The notes beneath the pieces are model-generated. The model worked only from the letters and a program-made list of their open reading frames with translations. It did no database searches and was not told where the DNA came from. This document shows positions 25,063 to 34,532 of a stretch of DNA of 64,000 nt, in pieces; position 1 is the first letter of the stretch, and each line of letters begins with the position of its first letter. Source of the stretch: Planctomycetota bacterium (GTDB lineage Bacteria > Planctomycetota > Planctomycetia > Gemmatales > Gemmataceae); contig JAKBCS010000004.1 in the NCBI GenBank assembly GCA_021807595.1, positions 1 through 64,000 of the forward strand. Direction: 5' to 3'. The position numbers and the translations under genes were made by a program.

Positions 25063-27456
25063 ATGCGTTCCCGTCTTTTGCGCATTAGCCTGTCGTTTTT
25101 AGCGCTCATTGCTTTCCTGACGCAATCGCCCGCTCAGGATAAAGGGAAACCCCAGGCTCCGGCCAAAAAAGCGGCGGCCAACGAAGACGACGATTATCGT
25201 CATTTCTTCAAGCGACCCACCAATACGGCGGAATACTGGGACGCCATGCAATTCGAGATCGAAGTCGGCAAGTACGATCTTGCCGCCACTCATCTGCGCA
25301 ACCTGCTCAACTTCAAGCCGCCCGACGCCGACCTCGTGAAACTCGCCGACGAATTCGGCGTTGCCGCTTTCCTCAAATTGCGCAACATTCGCACGTGGTC
25401 CAGCGATGCCAAGACCGACAAAGAAGCCCTGGCCAATGTCGAGCAACTCATCAAGCGCGCGACCGAGGCCGTCAACAAGGTCCGCCGCGATCCCGAACGC
25501 ATCCAAGGTTACATCAAAAACCTCAACGCCACGCCCGAAGAGTACGCCTATGCTCTGAAGGAGTTGGCCAAGTCCGGTGCCGTCGTCGTTCCCTATCTGG
25601 TCGACGAGTTGAAGACCGCGCAGCCGGCGGAGCGCGTCCACTATCTCGACGCGCTGGAACGCCTTGGCTCCGATGTCATCGAACCGATGGTCGCCGCCCT
25701 CGACAGCAATAACCCATCTTTGCAGATCGATTTTATCCGCATATTGATGAAGCGCTACTCGCGCCGCACAGTCGAGCTGACCGTGCCGAACCTGTGGTAT
25801 CTGTCCGCCTCGCCGTCTCAGCCCGAAGAGGTGCGCTCCCAGGCGACGGCGGCGCTGGCGTATTTCCTGGAGACGAAGCCCGGCAAACTTCCCCCCGCTC
25901 GATCGGAATTGACTCGCCTTGCCGAGCGGTATTACCTGCATCGCGTCAAATTTCCCGATGCAAAGGCGGTGGCGGTCTGGCGCTGGGACGGTCAGCGCGT
26001 CGTCGAGGGTTGGCCCAACGCGGCGACCATCGGTGCCGACAAGGCCGAGGAGTATTATGGTCTCCGCTATGCCAGTCAAGCGCTGCGGCTCGATCCGGCT
26101 TATCAACCCGCGCAGGTTGTCTTGCTCAGTTTGATTCTCGATAAAACCCAATCCCATGCCGGCTTGGATCAAGAATTGGAGCGCGTCGCGCCCAAGGTTC
26201 ACGATCTGCTCGGATCGGTACAGGCGGATCTAGTGAACGCCGTCTTGGAGCGCGCCTTGGAGGAACGGCGGGTATCGGTAATTCTGGGTGCGGTGCGCGA
26301 CGTGGGCGAACGCAAGGAACACCGGGCGCTGCGGCCGTTGGGACGCCGTCAGTCGCCGTTGGCGCGCGCGCTGTACTACCCGGATCGACGGGTTCAGATG
26401 GCGGCGGCGGAGGCGTTGTTGCAGATACCCGACTCGGCCGGCGTTCAAGCGACCACGCGCGTCGTCGAAGTGTTGCGCCGAGCTTTGGCCGCCGAGCCGG
26501 AGTTGCGTCAACCGGCCAAGGTGGCGATCGGATACTTCGATGAAGATGTACGCAACCAAGTCTCCGCAGCGGTCACTCAGGCGGGATTCGTGCCGGTGGC
26601 CGTCGGCAGCGGACGCGAGATGATGCAACGACTCGGGCAAGCCTCCGATATCGCTCTGTTGCTGTTCGAGGAACGACTGCCCAATCCCGGACTCGCCGAG
26701 TTATTGGGGCAGTTGCGCGCCGATCGCTTCGCAGGCTCCTTGCCGATCCTGATCGCGGCCACTCCTCCACCGACCGATGAAAGCGGGAAGCTGCCCGCCG
26801 ATCCCGTCCACCGTCAAGCCTTGCTCGCTCAAGCCGCTCGCCGCGAAGACGCGCTGCGCCGCTACACCGCGCAATGGCCGAATATCACCGTCTTGTCCGC
26901 GTCGGCGGTTTTCGATGCCCGCGCTCTCAAACCGATGATTCAATCGCTTTTGGGCGATCCCGCAAATCCCACATTGTCCACAAAAGAGATGAAAGATTAC
27001 TCCGAGCGCTCCATCGAGAATCTCGCGCGGATGGCGCGCGGGGAGATCGCCGGCTACGACGTGACCCCTGCGGGAGCCACAGTCCTCGAAGCGCTGCGCG
27101 CGCCGAGCAAATTGACGCCTAAGGGCCAAGGGTTCGCCGTGGACATTGCTTCCCGTCTCAAGGGGGAAGCAGCGCAGACGGTGTTGGCCAACGTCTTGGC
27201 CGACGCGAAGCGTTCCAACGCAGTGCGCATCGCGGCGGCCAGTGGGCTCGTTCGCTCCATCCAACAGTTTGGCCCCCTCGTCTCTCGCGCACAGGCAAGC
27301 GCGCTAGGCGATTTGTATCGACAGGAAAAACTAGACGAAACTTTGAAAAACAACGTCGCGCTCGTTCTCGGCAGTCTGCGTCCCAGTGCAAGGCAAAGCG
27401 GCGATTTGCTGTTGCAATATCAACCGCCAACTCCTGGAGCCGCGCCGAAAAAGTGA
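25063..27456 (+). CDS. Exported protein with HEAT-like helical repeats and a receiver-like domain
   Basis: The 797-residue product has a signal peptide (residues 1-25, ending QSPAQD). A helical region with HEAT-like units (for example VVVPYLVDELKTAQPAERVHYLDALERLG, about 178-206) covers most of the N-terminal half, and more appear after about 640. At about 486-570 lies a segment shaped like a response-regulator receiver: VAIGYFDEDVRNQVSAAV, then ALLLFEERLPNPGLAELL, and a PILIAA strand. The phospho-acceptor position appears to be Glu, not Asp, so it would be a pseudo-receiver, odd in an exported protein. Function is unknown. GAGG precedes ATG 25063. Confidence 0.72.
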   Translation: MRSRLLRISLSFLALIAFLTQSPAQDKGKPQAPAKKAAANEDDDYRHFFKRPTNTAEYWDAMQFEIEVGKYDLAATHLRNLLNFKPPDADLVKLADEFGVAAFLKLRNIRTWSSDAKTDKEALANVEQLIKRATEAVNKVRRDPERIQGYIKNLNATPEEYAYALKELAKSGAVVVPYLVDELKTAQPAERVHYLDALERLGSDVIEPMVAALDSNNPSLQIDFIRILMKRYSRRTVELTVPNLWYLSASPSQPEEVRSQATAALAYFLETKPGKLPPARSELTRLAERYYLHRVKFPDAKAVAVWRWDGQRVVEGWPNAATIGADKAEEYYGLRYASQALRLDPAYQPAQVVLLSLILDKTQSHAGLDQELERVAPKVHDLLGSVQADLVNAVLERALEERRVSVILGAVRDVGERKEHRALRPLGRRQSPLARALYYPDRRVQMAAAEALLQIPDSAGVQATTRVVEVLRRALAAEPELRQPAKVAIGYFDEDVRNQVSAAVTQAGFVPVAVGSGREMMQRLGQASDIALLLFEERLPNPGLAELLGQLRADRFAGSLPILIAATPPPTDESGKLPADPVHRQALLAQAARREDALRRYTAQWPNITVLSASAVFDARALKPMIQSLLGDPANPTLSTKEMKDYSERSIENLARMARGEIAGYDVTPAGATVLEALRAPSKLTPKGQGFAVDIASRLKGEAAQTVLANVLADAKRSNAVRIAAASGLVRSIQQFGPLVSRAQASALGDLYRQEKLDETLKNNVALVLGSLRPSARQSGDLLLQYQPPTPGAAPKK

Positions 27457-27516
27457 GCGGCACAGGTCCTTGTGGCTAATGCCGCCGGTTCGCCAGGTAT
27501 CGGCGGATCGGCGGCA

Positions 27517-28167
27517 TTATTGTTCGTCCGCGTGCAGTACAACCATGGCTGGCATGGGATTGCCTTTGGAGTCGGGCTGCCTCGCACAGAGATCGACTTG
27601 CACCGGGCTGCCGTCGAATACCTCTCTCGAAATGCCTATCCTCAGGGTGCGGAAATCCTCCAATACATCTTCCTTCTTCCAGCTGCCCCACAGCAGTGCG
27701 AAGCCAACTACATAAACTTCGCCTTTCTTCGAGAGACGAACGCTCTTGGCGGAAAGCTCGTTGAAATACCCGGTACGCTGAAGATATGCGCCCAAACATC
27801 TGACTTGTTGCTCGGAGATTTCATCGGTGTAATAAATCTCTTCTTCATCCTGCGCACCAAAACCCATTCGCTCGCCAAGAGGATTGGATAGAAGGGGAAG
27901 ATTGATGAGATGGATGAGGTAAATCACCAAGGCTGCAAAGATCGGTCCCAGGATTAGTCCAAGTGAGCAGCTGATCAACAGACGCCGCCTGCCTCGCCGG
28001 CGCTCTTCGGCTGACGAGGAGAGGAGCCAAGTGGGAACAATGTTCAACCGCGGTTCCTCCACGGGTGGCGGAGGATTGGGAGGCTGGCCTCGATTCCAAT
28101 GGGAGGTTACATCGGGATCGAGATCGGGTAGTTTAGGTTTTGGGTCGCGGGAACGTCTTCCGAACAT
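27517..28167 (-). CDS. Single-pass membrane protein of unknown function
   Basis: The 216-residue product has a Pro/Asn-rich cytoplasmic N-terminus (about 1-55), a basic block (EERRRGRRRLL), one transmembrane helix near residues 64-88 (SCSLGLILGPIFAALVIYLI) and an acidic extracytoplasmic domain that begins FGAQDEEEIYYTDEIS. That domain has a beta-alpha pattern but no motif I know. ATG 28167 has AAGGAAA nine bases upstream; an extension to 28224 is unsupported. The stop falls inside an imperfect inverted repeat (arms AATGCCGCC / GGCGGCATT, 27478-27519) that may end transcription of this gene and of the convergent HEAT gene. Confidence 0.7.
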   Translation of the reverse strand: MFGRRSRDPKPKLPDLDPDVTSHWNRGQPPNPPPPVEEPRLNIVPTWLLSSSAEERRRGRRRLLISCSLGLILGPIFAALVIYLIHLINLPLLSNPLGERMGFGAQDEEEIYYTDEISEQQVRCLGAYLQRTGYFNELSAKSVRLSKKGEVYVVGFALLWGSWKKEDVLEDFRTLRIGISREVFDGSPVQVDLCARQPDSKGNPMPAMVVLHADEQ

Positions 28168-28356
28168 GGGCGGTTTTCCTTTCTGGACGATACCTGAGGC
28201 TACGGAGCGGCGGGTCGATCGCAATCTCGTTGAGAAGCATTCGAGTCCCTCACAAAGCGGATACGCTCCATAGCCGTTGGTATGATATTCTGAAAGAGGG
28301 TACCCGCGAAGAGGCGCGTTACCCCTTCACGACGAGGTGATCCCAGGAGCGTGTCG

Positions 28357-31300
28357 ATGCGATTGGCGGAATTGCAACAAGCCTTGCGAGCGGCGGACGC
28401 GGCGGCAGTCCTCGTTTCGCCTCGAATTCTCGATCGTTTGATTCAAGCGCAGAATCAATTGTCGAGTTTTTTCGGCGAAGTACCGCATCGCCAATGCTAT
28501 GTCGTGGATCGGCCTACGCTCTATCGCTATGTCGAGCCGGACGAATTGGACCTCGAACCGGATCGCCTTTTGCCGTCGCCGGTAATTCTACTGGCGCGGC
28601 CATCGCCCAACTCATTGAACCATTCCGACGATGAGACGCTGCTGACTTATTGGCGGCGTTTGTTCCACGGAGCGATCCACCGCGCCCTACGCCAACAGGT
28701 AAACGAAGGGTATCTCAACGCGGCGGCGATCCACGAGCGCGTCGAACGGATCGGCCGCAGCGCCTTTGCCGAGATACGCATGGTTCTGAGCCAAGAGAAC
28801 TATCTGACTCCCAGCACCGCCGAATCGAGCGACGCCGACGTTTACATCGAGTTTGCCGCCGTCTATCTGGAGCTGCACTACTTTGCCGCCAACTTGTTGC
28901 CGATCTACTTTCCCGGATTGTCCGACTTCGCCTCGATCCATGCGATACTTGTGGGCGACGTGAGTGCCGAGCAACTGTTTGCCGCGACGCGCCTCGCCGG
29001 TGCTCCGCAACCGATCTTTCGCACCGATACCAGTTCCGACGAATCGCACGATTACTATCGGCGTCTCATGGACGGCGCGGACAAGGCGGATCGAGAAGGC
29101 AACACGGTGCGCGCGTCGATTCTGCGGACCAAGGCGGCGCGCGTCGCGCCGGCGTCGCTCGAAGAGCCGACGCGGACCAAGGCACTCGACGACCTACGGC
29201 GTCTGACCCAGCGTTTGCAAGCCGCGCTCGAACTGAGCGACGGCGAGACCGAGGAATGGCTCAAGGATCTGCCCGCTCTGTTGGATAAGGCCGATCAGGG
29301 CAGCTGGCCGGTCGAGGCGGCGCTGCTGTACGATTTGCAAAAAGTGGGAGTGGATCACGAATGCGATATTTACGCGCTCGATGTGGTGACGTGGGCCGCT
29401 TCTGGAGGGAGACGCCCCATCAAGCGCGCGCTGCCGAGTCAACGGCTGGTGCGCATCACCCGCCATTTGCGGATCGCCGCCCAACGATTGACGGAAGCGC
29501 GGTTAGCCGACGACGAACGCCAGCACCTCGCCCACCTTTTGCAGGCGGCCCTCCACAACTGCGAAGAACGGCTGCGAGGCCGCTTTCGCCCCGTCCTTGC
29601 CGACGCCTTCCTCATGGTCGGCCTGCAATCGAGCAATGCGCCCGAACGCACCGCCTTCGCCCGCATGATCGAAGAGATGCTCGATCGCATCGTCGAAGTG
29701 GGCTTCTTGACATTCAGCGACTTACGCGATGCCATTTCTCGCAATCAACTCAAGATGCCGGACTTGCGCGATCCCTACGAGTTCGCGCGCGGCGATCCGT
29801 TGCTCCGTTTGGACCGTCACCTGGCGACAGCGCTGGACGGCGTCTATCGCCCCGGCGAGATCTATCTCCGCTGGTTGGAACGAATGACCGCGCCGGCGTT
29901 TGGGACAGCCGTGGGACGCTGGCTGGTATTGTTCGTCTTGCTGCCCTTCGGCGGAGCGGCGGTCCTGCTCCAAGGCGCGAAGTTGCTGCTGGAGTTTGAG
30001 TTCGTTCAAGATTTTCTCGCCGTCCGGCCCTATCTGGAACCGTATTTCAACGGTGCTTTCGATCCGCGCAGCGCGATTGCCGCGCTGCGCGCACCCCAAC
30101 CGTACTTTCCCTCGTTGGCAGTTTGTGCTTTCCTTCTGTTGGGTTCCTTCTTACTCTCGCTGTTGCACCTGGGGTGGTTCCGGCAGTTCTGCAAGCAAGC
30201 GCTCGTCCTGTTTTTCCGCGAGTTGCGCCGCGCGCTTCTCGATGCCCCGGCCTACCTCGTGCAGCTTCCGGTAGTACAGCGCGCCTTAAAGGGCTGGCCG
30301 TTCCAACTGTTTTGGTCGTATCTGTTCAAGCCGGCAGTGGCGTGCCTGCTGCTATCGCAACTCTTGCCGGGGGCTTTTGCCAATCGAGCCGCAGGCAGCA
30401 TCACCTTCCTGCTCATCAGTTTCATCCTCAACACACGGCCAATTAAAGAGCTAGGCGATGGGATATTACAAGGACTGGCCAACGTCTACGAATCGCTGAG
30501 GGCGGGACTCTTGCCGGGGCTGCTGCGCTGGATCATGTGGGCGTTCAAACAAGTGACGGATGGCTTGGAGTATCTCCTCCATGCGGTGGACGAGTGGCTG
30601 CGCTATCGGGAGGGAGACAGTCAGCTCTCCCTCGTGATCCGCACCGCGGTCGGCTTGCTGTGGTATCCCATCGCTTGGTTGATGCGCTTTTATCTGGTGG
30701 TATTGATCGAGCCGTGGTTCAACCCCCTTAAAGCGCCGATCTCCTTGCTGGCGGCGAAATTCATGGTACCGATTTATGCCATTTACCTCAACGAACTGCG
30801 CGAATCGCTCAAAGACGAAACGATGCCAATCCTCTTCAAGGTGGGTTGGTTGATTCTCTTTTTGACGATCTGGCTTTTGCCCGACGCTTTCGGCTTCTTG
30901 TTCTGGGAGATGAAAGAAAACTGGCGCATGTATCGCGCCAATCGACAGCTCCAATTGCGTTCCATCGGCATTGGACCGCACGGCGAAACGGTGCGTCAAT
31001 TACTCCATCCAGGCTTTCATTCGGGGACGATTCCCAAGCTCTACACTCGACTGCGCGAAGCGGAGCGCGAAGCGATTCGCACCGGCAGTTGGCGAACGGC
31101 GCGGACCCTGCGCCGTTCGTTGGACGAAGTGGAACGAACCATCCGCCGGCTCGTCGAACGCGAATTGATCAAAATCCTTCAGGAGAGCAACCGATGGAGC
31201 GGCGATCCGGTGCGTGTGGACAAGGTAATTCTCACACCGTCTCGCATTGGTATCGAGTTGGGACAGACCGTTGCCATTCGTCCGGTTCGCCTGGAATGGG

Positions 31301-31749
31301 AAGATCAATCCGGTTGGTTGGTGGCGAGTATTCGCGATCCCGGCTGGTTGGAGGCGCTCGGAGATGAGCCTCGGCAGGCCGTCACGACTGCGTTGGCCGG
31401 ATTGTACAAACTGGCCGGCATCGACTTGGTGTCCGAACATCTGCGCGAGTACCTGCCCGACGGAACGAACTTCGTTTTGACCGAGCGCGAACTTCTCGTT
31501 CGTTCGGGGCCGTTGCACGAAATGGCCGCGCGCTACGATTTAGAGCGCCTTCGAGGACCGCTGCGTCCGCGCTACCTGGATAGCGAATCGGCGGACGCTT
31601 GGCCGACGCTCGATCCCAATCGCGCTTTCTTTGCGCGCGTGCCGTTGACGTGGCGGCAATGGGTCGAAAGTTGGCAAGACGGTCCCGACGGCAAACCTTC
31701 GCCGCCTCCCCTCAGTTCCAGCGTCCGTCTTCTGCCCGTCCGATTATAG
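28357..31749 (+). CDS. Large multi-pass membrane protein of unknown function
   Basis: The 1130-residue product has a soluble N-terminal half (1 to about 510) that is mostly helical and charged, then a membrane part (about 520-850) with six or more hydrophobic helices, including one pair at 760-790 and 825-850, and a soluble C-terminal region (860-1130) of charged helices followed by beta-rich sequence. I recognise no catalytic or transport signature. ATG 28357 is used because AGGAG lies seven bases upstream, while the GTG two codons earlier is too close to it. The gene ends inside the ubiD-family gene (six-base convergent overlap). It may be an envelope factor of planctomycetes, but this is a guess. 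Confidence 0.8.
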   Translation: MRLAELQQALRAADAAAVLVSPRILDRLIQAQNQLSSFFGEVPHRQCYVVDRPTLYRYVEPDELDLEPDRLLPSPVILLARPSPNSLNHSDDETLLTYWRRLFHGAIHRALRQQVNEGYLNAAAIHERVERIGRSAFAEIRMVLSQENYLTPSTAESSDADVYIEFAAVYLELHYFAANLLPIYFPGLSDFASIHAILVGDVSAEQLFAATRLAGAPQPIFRTDTSSDESHDYYRRLMDGADKADREGNTVRASILRTKAARVAPASLEEPTRTKALDDLRRLTQRLQAALELSDGETEEWLKDLPALLDKADQGSWPVEAALLYDLQKVGVDHECDIYALDVVTWAASGGRRPIKRALPSQRLVRITRHLRIAAQRLTEARLADDERQHLAHLLQAALHNCEERLRGRFRPVLADAFLMVGLQSSNAPERTAFARMIEEMLDRIVEVGFLTFSDLRDAISRNQLKMPDLRDPYEFARGDPLLRLDRHLATALDGVYRPGEIYLRWLERMTAPAFGTAVGRWLVLFVLLPFGGAAVLLQGAKLLLEFEFVQDFLAVRPYLEPYFNGAFDPRSAIAALRAPQPYFPSLAVCAFLLLGSFLLSLLHLGWFRQFCKQALVLFFRELRRALLDAPAYLVQLPVVQRALKGWPFQLFWSYLFKPAVACLLLSQLLPGAFANRAAGSITFLLISFILNTRPIKELGDGILQGLANVYESLRAGLLPGLLRWIMWAFKQVTDGLEYLLHAVDEWLRYREGDSQLSLVIRTAVGLLWYPIAWLMRFYLVVLIEPWFNPLKAPISLLAAKFMVPIYAIYLNELRESLKDETMPILFKVGWLILFLTIWLLPDAFGFLFWEMKENWRMYRANRQLQLRSIGIGPHGETVRQLLHPGFHSGTIPKLYTRLREAEREAIRTGSWRTARTLRRSLDEVERTIRRLVERELIKILQESNRWSGDPVRVDKVILTPSRIGIELGQTVAIRPVRLEWEDQSGWLVASIRDPGWLEALGDEPRQAVTTALAGLYKLAGIDLVSEHLREYLPDGTNFVLTERELLVRSGPLHEMAARYDLERLRGPLRPRYLDSESADAWPTLDPNRAFFARVPLTWRQWVESWQDGPDGKPSPPPLSSSVRLLPVRL

Positions 31750-33609
31750 GATGCGATACAACGGCCCGCCCGGCGCGCCCAACTCCTCGACGCGGCGAGC
31801 GATTGCCGGATCTTCTTCCAAGGGCGGCGCGTGGTGGGGTTTGATGCGCGCGTCGATTACCAAGGGACCACGACAGCCCCAATGTTTCTGGTGGGCGAAC
31901 GCGCCGACGCCGTGGATGTCCGCCGCTGGATTCGAGCGCGTGAACGTGACCCACAACCAATTCTTCAACGAATGGGCCGTAAACTCGCTGTCGTCCACTA
32001 ACACCACGAGCGGGAAATGGGCCAACGCCTCGAAGTCGGCCAACGCTTCGCACAACTCCTCCACCTCCGGCGGCACCTCGACATCGTGCCTTAAGACATA
32101 ATTCGGAGCCTCAATGGCCATAATGCCGGGCAAACACAGGCGCGGTTCGCGGAAATCGTTCGGCAGAGGGATATGCGCAGGGATCTCAACGCCCAAAGCA
32201 CGCCGTTTGCGACCCGCCGCCGCGATCGCCACTTTCGATCCCTCGTTCAAGCCGCTGCCCGAATAATCGAGTGTGTCGATGGTCGTCCGCGTTTGAAAGT
32301 GCAAGTCGTTCCGCCAATCGACGCGCTCCAGGATGTGCCGGAAAAACCCAGCGATGTCGTGAACTTCCAACTCGGGATCGTCCTCCTTGGCGGCGATGAA
32401 GAGATACTTGGCCAACGACAGCTGCCCTTGTCCGAGCAGAGCGTTGGCGCAGGTGAGCAACTCTTGCGGTCGTCGTTCGCCGGCATAGGGCACATAGCGC
32501 TCGCTGCCGACCGCCAACAGCAGCGGATGCACCCCCGCCGCATCGACGGCATGGACGGCGTGAATGCCGGGTACAACCGTGGGAACGATCGGTCCCGTTA
32601 ACTCGTGAATGAGATCGCCGAAAGAGGTATCTTCTTGGGGGGGGCGGCCGACGACCGTGAACGGCCAAATCGCTCCCGGTCGATGATAGACGCGCTCCAC
32701 GCGCAAGACGGGGAACTCGTGCGTCAAACTGTAATACCCGAGATGATCGCCGAACGGCCCTTCGGGCAAAAGCCGCCCTGGATCGACGGTGCCGACGATG
32801 CAGAAGTCCGCCTCGGCGGGGATCGGCAACCCAGCGGCGAACGCGGAAGGCTCGCCGGGAGGAACCACTAAGTCGATGCGCCGACCGCCGAGCGCGCCGG
32901 CGAACGCCAACTCCGGCATCCCCTCCGGCAGAGGCATGACGGCCGCCAACGCCATCGACGGAGGGCCGCCGACAATGACGTTGACGCGAAACGGCACGCC
33001 GCGACGGAGAGCCGCCGCATGATGCGCGCCGATGCCCCGATGAATCTGATAGTGCAACCCCACTTCTCGATCCGGTTCGTATCGATTGCCGGACAGTTGG
33101 ACGCGATACATGCCGAGATTGGAATGCCGCCATCCGGGACGATCGGCGTCTTCGGTATAAACTTGGGGCAAGGTGATGAACGCGCCACCGTCGCGCGGCC
33201 AGCTGCGCAACTGAGGCAACTGGCTTATCGTTGTTTGATGGGCGAGAATCGGTCCCGATTGGACGAACCTCGGCAGGGCGTGCAACAGTGTGCCCGGCAC
33301 GTCGCGGTAGCGCCAGGGTTTCTTCCAAAAGGAACCGGCATCGAGTTTCAGTTCGACGAGGTGCCGCACGGCGCGGAGCGCGTCGCGGAACAGATAGCGG
33401 ATGCGCTGAGGCGTGCCAAACAAGTTCGAGGCCATCGGAAAGGCACAGCCCTTGACGCGCGCGTAGAGAAGCGCCGGCCCGCCCACTTCATAGACGCGCC
33501 GCTGAATGGCGGCCATCTCAAGATTGGGATCGATCTCTTCCTCAATGCGAACGAGTTGTCCAGTGCGCTCCAAATCGAGGACACAATCGCGGAGATGGCG
33601 ATAGCCCAT
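31744..33609 (-). CDS. UbiD-family decarboxylase (prenylated-FMN type)
   Basis: UbiD enzymes decarboxylate (or carboxylate) aromatic or alpha,beta-unsaturated acids using prenylated FMN. The 621-residue protein carries the family cofactor/substrate motifs SNLGMYRVQ (163-171), QIHRGIGAH (188-196) and PEGPFGDHLGYYS (282-294), with Glu283 as the likely catalytic acid. It is longer than E. coli UbiD (about 497), with an extended C-terminus. The UbiX partner that makes prFMN is not in the window. The substrate is unknown; 4-hydroxy-3-polyprenylbenzoate (ubiquinone or menaquinone-type pathways) is one option. The gene is convergent with the 1130-residue membrane protein. Confidence 0.9.
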   Translation of the reverse strand: MGYRHLRDCVLDLERTGQLVRIEEEIDPNLEMAAIQRRVYEVGGPALLYARVKGCAFPMASNLFGTPQRIRYLFRDALRAVRHLVELKLDAGSFWKKPWRYRDVPGTLLHALPRFVQSGPILAHQTTISQLPQLRSWPRDGGAFITLPQVYTEDADRPGWRHSNLGMYRVQLSGNRYEPDREVGLHYQIHRGIGAHHAAALRRGVPFRVNVIVGGPPSMALAAVMPLPEGMPELAFAGALGGRRIDLVVPPGEPSAFAAGLPIPAEADFCIVGTVDPGRLLPEGPFGDHLGYYSLTHEFPVLRVERVYHRPGAIWPFTVVGRPPQEDTSFGDLIHELTGPIVPTVVPGIHAVHAVDAAGVHPLLLAVGSERYVPYAGERRPQELLTCANALLGQGQLSLAKYLFIAAKEDDPELEVHDIAGFFRHILERVDWRNDLHFQTRTTIDTLDYSGSGLNEGSKVAIAAAGRKRRALGVEIPAHIPLPNDFREPRLCLPGIMAIEAPNYVLRHDVEVPPEVEELCEALADFEALAHFPLVVLVDDSEFTAHSLKNWLWVTFTRSNPAADIHGVGAFAHQKHWGCRGPLVIDARIKPHHAPPLEEDPAIARRVEELGAPGGPLYRIL

Positions 33610-33688
33610 GCTTCATTGCCTCTTCTTGCCGCCTGCGATGGGGCGAAACGTCTTCGCTCTCATTGTAGGCGCGCAAGGGAAGCTCCGA

Positions 33689-33712
33689 GGTTAGCCGCGA
33701 CGCGGAGCGAGG
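33689..33712. repeat. Family-B half element
   Basis: Only the left arm (GGTTAGCCGCGACGCGGAGC) of the family-B palindrome is present, in the gap between the UbiD gene start and the DUF1559 stop. The right arm is missing, which points to truncation. Confidence 0.7.
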
Positions 33713-33737
33713 GACCGAGTTCTTTTTGGACGCGAAC

Positions 33738-34481
33738 TCAGTTATCGTAGAACAACGGCAGGTTCAGATCGCTCTGCGTGATGGCGGCAGAGTGGCCGTC
33801 GCAATAGAGGACGTTGAACACGTTGATGTGGCGTCGCTGCGGATAGTGGATGGCATCGGTGGGATCGTTGAAGGGGAGCCAGGGACCGCGTGGGGCGGCG
33901 ATAACGGAATTGGCGCAGCCGGGTGTCTTGCCGTGATCCCAGACGATCAGGATGTTCGAGCTGCCGTTGCCCTGGACGAGATGGATGAGCGGCTGACCGT
34001 TGGGACCGCCGGTGACGTAGTTCATGCCATAACTGATTTGATAGAGCTTGCCGGTCGCCGGATCGAAACCGTTGGGACACTGAAAGACTTTTTTGTTTCC
34101 TTCGACGAACGGCCACAACAAAGCGCGCGTGGGGTTGAAGTCGGGGAGGGGAGTATCTTCCGGGGACACGCGGTTGTCGTAGGGTGCCCACCAGACTTCG
34201 TTCGGTCCCGTGAAATGGATCGGCGAAGTGAGTTGGTCGCAGTATATGTCGTTACCCCCCTGCCACGGCGCGGGACAGAGGCGATAGCGCGGCAGGACGC
34301 CGAGCGTATCATTGTACATATGCGTGGCAATGCCGATCTGATGCAGATTGTTGGCACACTGGATACGATTGGCCGTCTCTCGAACGCGCTGCACGGCCGG
34401 CAACAGCAGTCCGATTAGCACGGCGATGATGGCAATGACGACCAAGAGTTCGATGAGCGTGAAGGCGGATCGCCGTCGCAT
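33738..34481 (-). CDS. DUF1559 pseudopilin-type exported protein
   Basis: The 247-residue product starts with a type IV pilin-like leader: [20 protein letters not shown], with the FTLIE cleavage site and hydrophobic helix. The C-terminus carries the planctomycete H-x9-DG motif (His then nine residues, then Asp-Gly in [13 protein letters not shown]). These proteins are abundant in planctomycetes and are thought to be envelope or pseudopilus components; the exact role is not known. ATG 34481 has AAGGA eight bases upstream, and the frame upstream (to 35051) is only antisense to the regulator. It is divergent from the ModE-ModA gene, with a 51-base intergenic region, and is shorter than most paralogues (about 300). 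Confidence 0.93.
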   Translation of the reverse strand: MRRRSAFTLIELLVVIAIIAVLIGLLLPAVQRVRETANRIQCANNLHQIGIATHMYNDTLGVLPRYRLCPAPWQGGNDIYCDQLTSPIHFTGPNEVWWAPYDNRVSPEDTPLPDFNPTRALLWPFVEGNKKVFQCPNGFDPATGKLYQISYGMNYVTGGPNGQPLIHLVQGNGSSNILIVWDHGKTPGCANSVIAAPRGPWLPFNDPTDAIHYPQRRHINVFNVLYCDGHSAAITQSDLNLPLFYDN

Positions 34482-34532
34482 GGGTTGAATCCTTGCCGTG
34501 GGGAAGCGTTCTGGTGTGCGAGGAAGCGAACG

